Of a stretch of DNA of 17,605 nt, positions 15,014 through 17,605 are shown piece after piece. The DNA comes from Gammaproteobacteria bacterium (GTDB taxonomy: Bacteria > Pseudomonadota > Gammaproteobacteria > Xanthomonadales > Wenzhouxiangellaceae). Location: NCBI GenBank assembly GCA_003561495.1, contig PWWM01000183.1, positions 1 through 17,605 of the forward strand. The letters are read 5' to 3'. The notes beneath the pieces were generated by a model. It saw nothing but the letters and a program-made list of their open reading frames with translations, was not told the DNA's origin and did no database searches. Each line of letters begins with the position of its first letter. The stretch's first letter is position 1. The position numbers were made by a program, and so were the translations under genes.

Positions 15014-15043
15014 GGGAATTCCGGGATAGGGAATTCCGGGACA
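15014..15043. repeat. Tandem 15-bp repeat next to a RAYT remnant
   Basis: Two adjacent 15-nt units, GGGAATTCCGGGATA and GGGAATTCCGGGACA, differ at one base. Each contains the palindrome GGAATTCC. The sequence continues as GGCACGTTC and, 12 nt after the second unit, reaches the GTG start of the RAYT-like remnant. Sequences of this type commonly sit next to this transposase family in gammaproteobacteria, by recollection. Confidence 0.7.
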
Positions 15044-15055
15044 GGCACGTTCTAA

Positions 15056-15181
15056 GTGACCTACCCGCGCAGTCATATCGTCGCTGAAGGCCAGCCCGGT
15101 CACTTTCACGTAGTCTCCCGATGCGTCCGCCGCGCGTTCCTGTGCGGCTGGGACAAGCTGACCGGGTAGAGCTACGAGCGA
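15056..15181 (+). pseudogene. N-terminal remnant of a REP-associated tyrosine transposase (RAYT, Y1_Tnp)
   Basis: The plus strand from the GTG at 15056 reads VTYPRSHIVAEGQPGHF, then HVVSRCVRRAFLCG, then WDKLTG, a stop (TAG at 15167-15169), and SYER in the same frame. The block HVVSRCVRRAFLCG-x-D-x-LTG-x-SYEHR is the signature N-terminus of one clade of IS200-like/RAYT transposases (Y1 family). The intact protein would run for more than 200 further residues, including the HUH motif, and nothing of that follows. The GLUG gene begins on the other strand after 15244. The in-frame TAG and loss of the body make this a pseudogene. It lies in the gap between the methyltransferase and GLUG genes and gives a direct link to the GTAG REP units in this window. 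Confidence 0.72.
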
Positions 15182-15243
15182 CTGAATCCAGGATGAATCC
15201 AAGACAGGCATTGTTTTTGGCTGACAACCCGGTGCCGCGCGAC

Positions 15244-16368
15244 TTACGTATTTCCGTGCCGGCTAACCGCCAGAACTCGCCAGGTCAGTAAGCCGAGCAG
15301 GAGTGCCATGATCCAGAGGGTAACTGAGCTAGCAAATGGCACCGACTGGGGTGGCGGTGGATCAATGCCCATCAGCCAGACCGGGGCATCGGCAGAGAAA
15401 TCCTGATCGATCTGCCACTGCAGCACGGGATAACCGACCGGCAAATTGGTGCGGCCCTCAACGGCCCACAATCCATCGAATGTCGCAATATCCTGCAGGC
15501 TGGTTGTGCTCAGTCCGACGATGCCTGATTGCGCCTCGGTCTGATCGCCGGCACCGTCATCGGCACCGGGGTAACCACTGGTATCGATATTCCAGAATCC
15601 GGCGATAACGGTCGAGCCGGCTGCATCGTTTTCACCGACAAGACCACCGAAAGTATTCGGCCAATTACCGACGGTGTCATCGATATAGCCCGCAGCGAAA
15701 GCATTTTCGATCAATCCCAGGTTGTCGCCAACCAGTCCCCCGGAGCGAAACTCGCTGGTGATATCCACCAGAGAATAGGCGTCACGAAGTATCGCGCCAG
15801 GCGCATTGGCTCCAACCAGGCCGCCGCTTGTTCCGTCGCTCGTAATGGCGCCGCTGCTGAAACAACGTTCGATCAGGCCGCGATTGATTCCGGCAAGGCC
15901 GCCGATGATATTTGTACCGGTGTAGTCTACATTGACCAAGCCAAGATTGACGATGAATCCGGCAGCGTTAAGATCTCCGAACAGGCCGGTGCGGCTACTT
16001 CCGGGTCGATTGATGTAGAGGTTGCTGATGACATGTCCGGCACCATTGTAATGGCCGGCAAAGGGCTCGGATGACGAGGGGCCGATCGGCGGAAAGCCCT
16101 GATAGTCGCCCCCGCTGTCCGGAAACCAGGTGCTTGTCACGCTAGCATCGATATCCTGCGTCTGAACGAAATGTTCATCGGCAAAATCGTTTCCCCCAGC
16201 CGTTTCATCGGAAACCCACAGCAGGTGTTCGACAGTGCTGATCAACCACGGATCGTTGACATCACCTTGGCCCGGCGGAACCGAGGCGATCTGAGCAAGG
16301 GTGTGTGAAGTGGAAACGAGCAGTACGAGCGCAAATAGCGCAAAAGCAGAGATTCTGATGATTTTCAT
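15244..16368 (-). CDS. Secreted GLUG-repeat protein with IPTL-CTERM-like anchor
   Basis: An exported protein of 374 residues. A signal peptide covers about 1-25 (SHTLA before Gln26). The body has four GLUG-type repeats starting GGLAG (156), GGLVG (182), GGLVG (210) and GGLVG (241), each followed by an N-x-G/A-x-I-x-x-A/C-[FY] pattern, forming a right-handed beta-solenoid-like surface. ISTVEHLLWVSD (43-54), the I-x-T-x-E-x-L entry motif, is typical ahead of such repeats. The C-terminus has PPPPQSVPFASS, a hydrophobic stretch (about 350-364) and a basic tail (WRVLAVSRHGNT), the three-part layout of IPTL-CTERM sorting signals. Probably a surface or secreted adhesin-like protein; ligand unknown. 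The Shine-Dalgarno is weak. It is divergent from the small membrane protein gene. Confidence 0.87.
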   Translation of the reverse strand: MKIIRISAFALFALVLLVSTSHTLAQIASVPPGQGDVNDPWLISTVEHLLWVSDETAGGNDFADEHFVQTQDIDASVTSTWFPDSGGDYQGFPPIGPSSSEPFAGHYNGAGHVISNLYINRPGSSRTGLFGDLNAAGFIVNLGLVNVDYTGTNIIGGLAGINRGLIERCFSSGAITSDGTSGGLVGANAPGAILRDAYSLVDITSEFRSGGLVGDNLGLIENAFAAGYIDDTVGNWPNTFGGLVGENDAAGSTVIAGFWNIDTSGYPGADDGAGDQTEAQSGIVGLSTTSLQDIATFDGLWAVEGRTNLPVGYPVLQWQIDQDFSADAPVWLMGIDPPPPQSVPFASSVTLWIMALLLGLLTWRVLAVSRHGNT

Positions 16369-16709
16369 TTTATTGTTCTGTTTTCCCCGCTACCACTTTA
16401 CTGCCTAGACTGTCCGTGCGTCAATTCCGTAGATTGCTCCGGCTCAATTCCATCAGACGTTAGCCCAGAATCCTGCAATAATTTCCGCAACCAGGCCTAT
16501 TCTGGTTTTGGAGGGCAACTATATAGTGGAGAATGGTGTTTTTCGTGTCTGTCCTGGTTTTTTCCCCTTCCACCCCTTCACCCCAGCATCCCGTCGCCGG
16601 CCAGACAAACTAATTGATTCCAGATAGCCGAACCCGAAGAAAGCGGTTGGGTCACTTTTCGCAGGCTGGATGGCATAATTACAGGGTCGCAGACCACCCG
16701 GGGGAGAAA
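16369..16709. other. 341-bp divergent intergenic region, AT-richer than its surroundings
   Basis: No gene seen. It separates the GLUG gene (minus) from the small membrane protein gene (plus) and is visibly richer in A/T than neighbouring coding DNA. It contains a 10-nt palindrome ACTATATAGT at 16518-16527, a small hairpin AACCAG/CTGGTT (16489-16494 with 16502-16507), and T-runs at about 16541-16564. These suit promoters or binding sites for the divergent genes, but no -35/-10 pair is convincing. Confidence 0.45.
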
Positions 16710-17177
16710 ATGACCGATCGCTTCAGCCGCAAGGAACCCACGCTTTCCGATCCGCAAGATTCGGCCGGGACACCCGTATCTTTGTACGATGATCCGGCGC
16801 CAGAATCGAACTCGGCCATGCACCCTATGGCGAAACTAGCCCTGCTAGCGATCATGATGGCCTGCCTGGTTTTCATCGCCGACCGGGGCTACCAGCGCTA
16901 CCAGGAGTACCGCCTAATGCAGGAACTGCAAGTGCTGGCGGATGGGTTCGAGCAGTCGATGCAGCAATTGAGCGAGGAGCAACGGGCACGGCAGGAACAG
17001 ATACGCCGCAACCGCGAGGCAAGTAGCGATGGCCGCTGGCTGGCAAAGAACTGTGCAGACTGGCGCCGCGCCTACCAGAACAACCCGCAACCCACCTCAC
17101 GTAGCGAAATGCGTCGCCACTGCCAGATCTACGAAGGTTACCTTTCCACCGGCATCGCGCCGAGGCGAACGGATTGA
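16710..17177 (+). CDS. Small single-pass membrane protein with coiled coil, unknown function
   Basis: Not recognised. It has 155 residues: a polar N-terminus (1-39), one membrane helix at about 41-58 (KLALLAIMMACLVFIAD), a charged coiled-coil segment (60-105, rich in Gln/Glu/Arg), and a C-terminal part with two cysteines, Cys115 in KNCADWRRAYQ and Cys138 in RHCQIYEGYL. These could form a disulfide if the C-terminus is periplasmic. The start at 16710 is chosen for the strong Shine-Dalgarno GGGGAGAA just upstream; an in-frame ATG at 16614 lacks one. The stop is only 6 nt before a stranded fragment of a diguanylate cyclase gene, so the 3' boundary lies at a recombination point and the C-terminus could have been altered. 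Confidence 0.75.
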   Translation: MTDRFSRKEPTLSDPQDSAGTPVSLYDDPAPESNSAMHPMAKLALLAIMMACLVFIADRGYQRYQEYRLMQELQVLADGFEQSMQQLSEEQRARQEQIRRNREASSDGRWLAKNCADWRRAYQNNPQPTSRSEMRRHCQIYEGYLSTGIAPRRTD

Positions 17178-17183
17178 TACTGC

Positions 17184-17322
17184 CAGCATGGGCGTAGTCG
17201 CCGGCATTCCCCAACGCGACGAGGAGAATCCAAATGCGCTGATCCGCGAAGTCGACCGGCGCCTTTACCTTGCCAAGGAGCGCGGAAGGGACAGTATCGT
17301 GGGGGATGCAGAGGCCAGGTAA
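17184..17322 (+). pseudogene. Stranded 3' fragment of a GGDEF diguanylate cyclase gene
   Basis: 133 nt (17184-17316) are a gap-free, roughly 93% identical copy of 13572-13704 in the PAS-GGDEF gene. The translated fragment reads SMGVVAGIPQRDEENPNALI and continues to VDRRLYLAKERGRD and GDAEAR before a TAA at 17320-17322. It is the last 44 or so residues of the GGDEF domain, lacking the GGEEF site, metal ligands and I-site, so it cannot be an enzyme. Most differences are substitutions that keep the reading frame. It begins 6 nt after the stop of the small membrane protein gene. Confidence 0.88.
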
Positions 17323-17605
17323 GAGGACTCGTGCCTTTCGAGCTCAAAAGTCGATCCAGAAGCGCAGCGCAACGGCCAGTCTTTTCATCGAGGATTGATC
17401 AAGTTGACCAATCAGCGGCCCGAGGTTTTCCGTATGGTCCGCCGGAATAAGTCACCACGGCGCCCCGCTTCAGCGCCAATCCGGAAACTCCGGCTCAACC
17501 GCCCAATCGGGATCAACGGTATCGTTGGATAGCGTCACCAGGGACGCCCGCGATAAAGCCACTCACATATTCCCGGAGCCACGAATTTCCAGTTGACGAC
17601 AACAC
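17323..17605. other. Right-end stretch without a clear gene
   Basis: No intact gene or convincing promoter seen in 283 bp. The only protein-like piece is the short minus-strand frame at 17470-17562, listed separately. A gene that begins beyond the right edge cannot be excluded. Confidence 0.4.
17470..17562 (-). pseudogene. Possible second RAYT-like N-terminal scrap
   Basis: A 30-codon minus-strand frame with a GTG start reads VALSRASLVTLSNDT, then an unrelated-looking acidic tail ending EPEFPDWR and a stop. The first 15 residues resemble the beginning of another RAYT clade (SRASLVTLSDTPWYHVVSR), from memory. The match is too short to be firm; it could be chance. Confidence 0.2.

Noticed and set aside
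14954..15211. An 86-codon N-terminal extension of the methyltransferase
   Set aside because: Its sequence is the reverse reading of the tandem 15-bp repeat and the RAYT remnant; motif spacing fits a start at 14953.
15529..16074. A 181-codon plus-strand open frame within the GLUG gene
   Set aside because: It is antisense to the GLUG repeats and appears repetitive only because those repeats are.
1..17605. CRISPR array, tRNA or rRNA genes, intact insertion sequence, or prophage genes
   Set aside because: No regularly spaced repeats, no cloverleaf-like segments with a TTCRA arm, no complete transposase or integrase, and no phage structural genes were seen.

Overview
The window is a 17.6 kb, GC-rich stretch of bacterial chromosome with tightly packed genes on both strands. 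Gene content points to a gammaproteobacterium of the Xanthomonadales/Chromatiales type, something like Wenzhouxiangellaceae or Lysobacteraceae. The supporting signs are an S46 dipeptidyl peptidase and an M28 peptidase, an E. coli-type HemG, a GLUG protein with an IPTL-CTERM-like tail, palindromic REP elements beginning with GTAG, and remnants of REP-associated tyrosine transposases (RAYTs). The taxon is an inference from families, not a database match.

Left part (1-4850): a deiodinase/thioredoxin-fold gene with Cys at the selenocysteine position (plus strand) converges on a minus-strand pair, hemG and a b561-type cytochrome, whose reading frames overlap by ATGA. Then come a secreted S46 peptidase and a short-chain dehydrogenase, both minus strand. 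Middle (4850-9900): a secreted M28 metallopeptidase (plus) meets, tail to tail, a minus-strand run of three genes. In transcription order these are a 612-residue multi-spanning membrane protein of unknown function with a glycine-zipper C-terminus, an ADP-ribosylglycohydrolase 17 nt behind it, and a Spy/CpxP-like lipoprotein. Right-middle (9900-13710): an intergenic block with a perfect inverted pair of 30-nt REP units, then plus-strand genes for a quinone-oxidoreductase-like MDR enzyme, a YecA/SEC-C protein, and a PAS-GGDEF diguanylate cyclase with an intact GGEEF and I-site.

Right part (13710-17605) looks like a decay and rearrangement zone. It holds a second, diverged REP pair, gene scraps (one Smr-like start, two RAYT-like starts), a class I methyltransferase, a tandem 15-bp repeat in front of the clearest RAYT remnant, a secreted GLUG-repeat protein, a small single-pass membrane protein, and a 133-bp duplicate of the 3' end of the diguanylate cyclase gene stranded 3.6 kb from its source.

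Functional themes are extracytoplasmic peptide breakdown (S46 plus M28), quinone-linked redox chemistry (HemG plus cytochrome b), cyclic-di-GMP signalling, and a REP/RAYT repeat system that is visibly decaying. The least explained locus is the pair made of the glycine-zipper membrane protein and the ADP-ribosylglycohydrolase. No tRNA, rRNA, CRISPR array or intact insertion sequence was seen.
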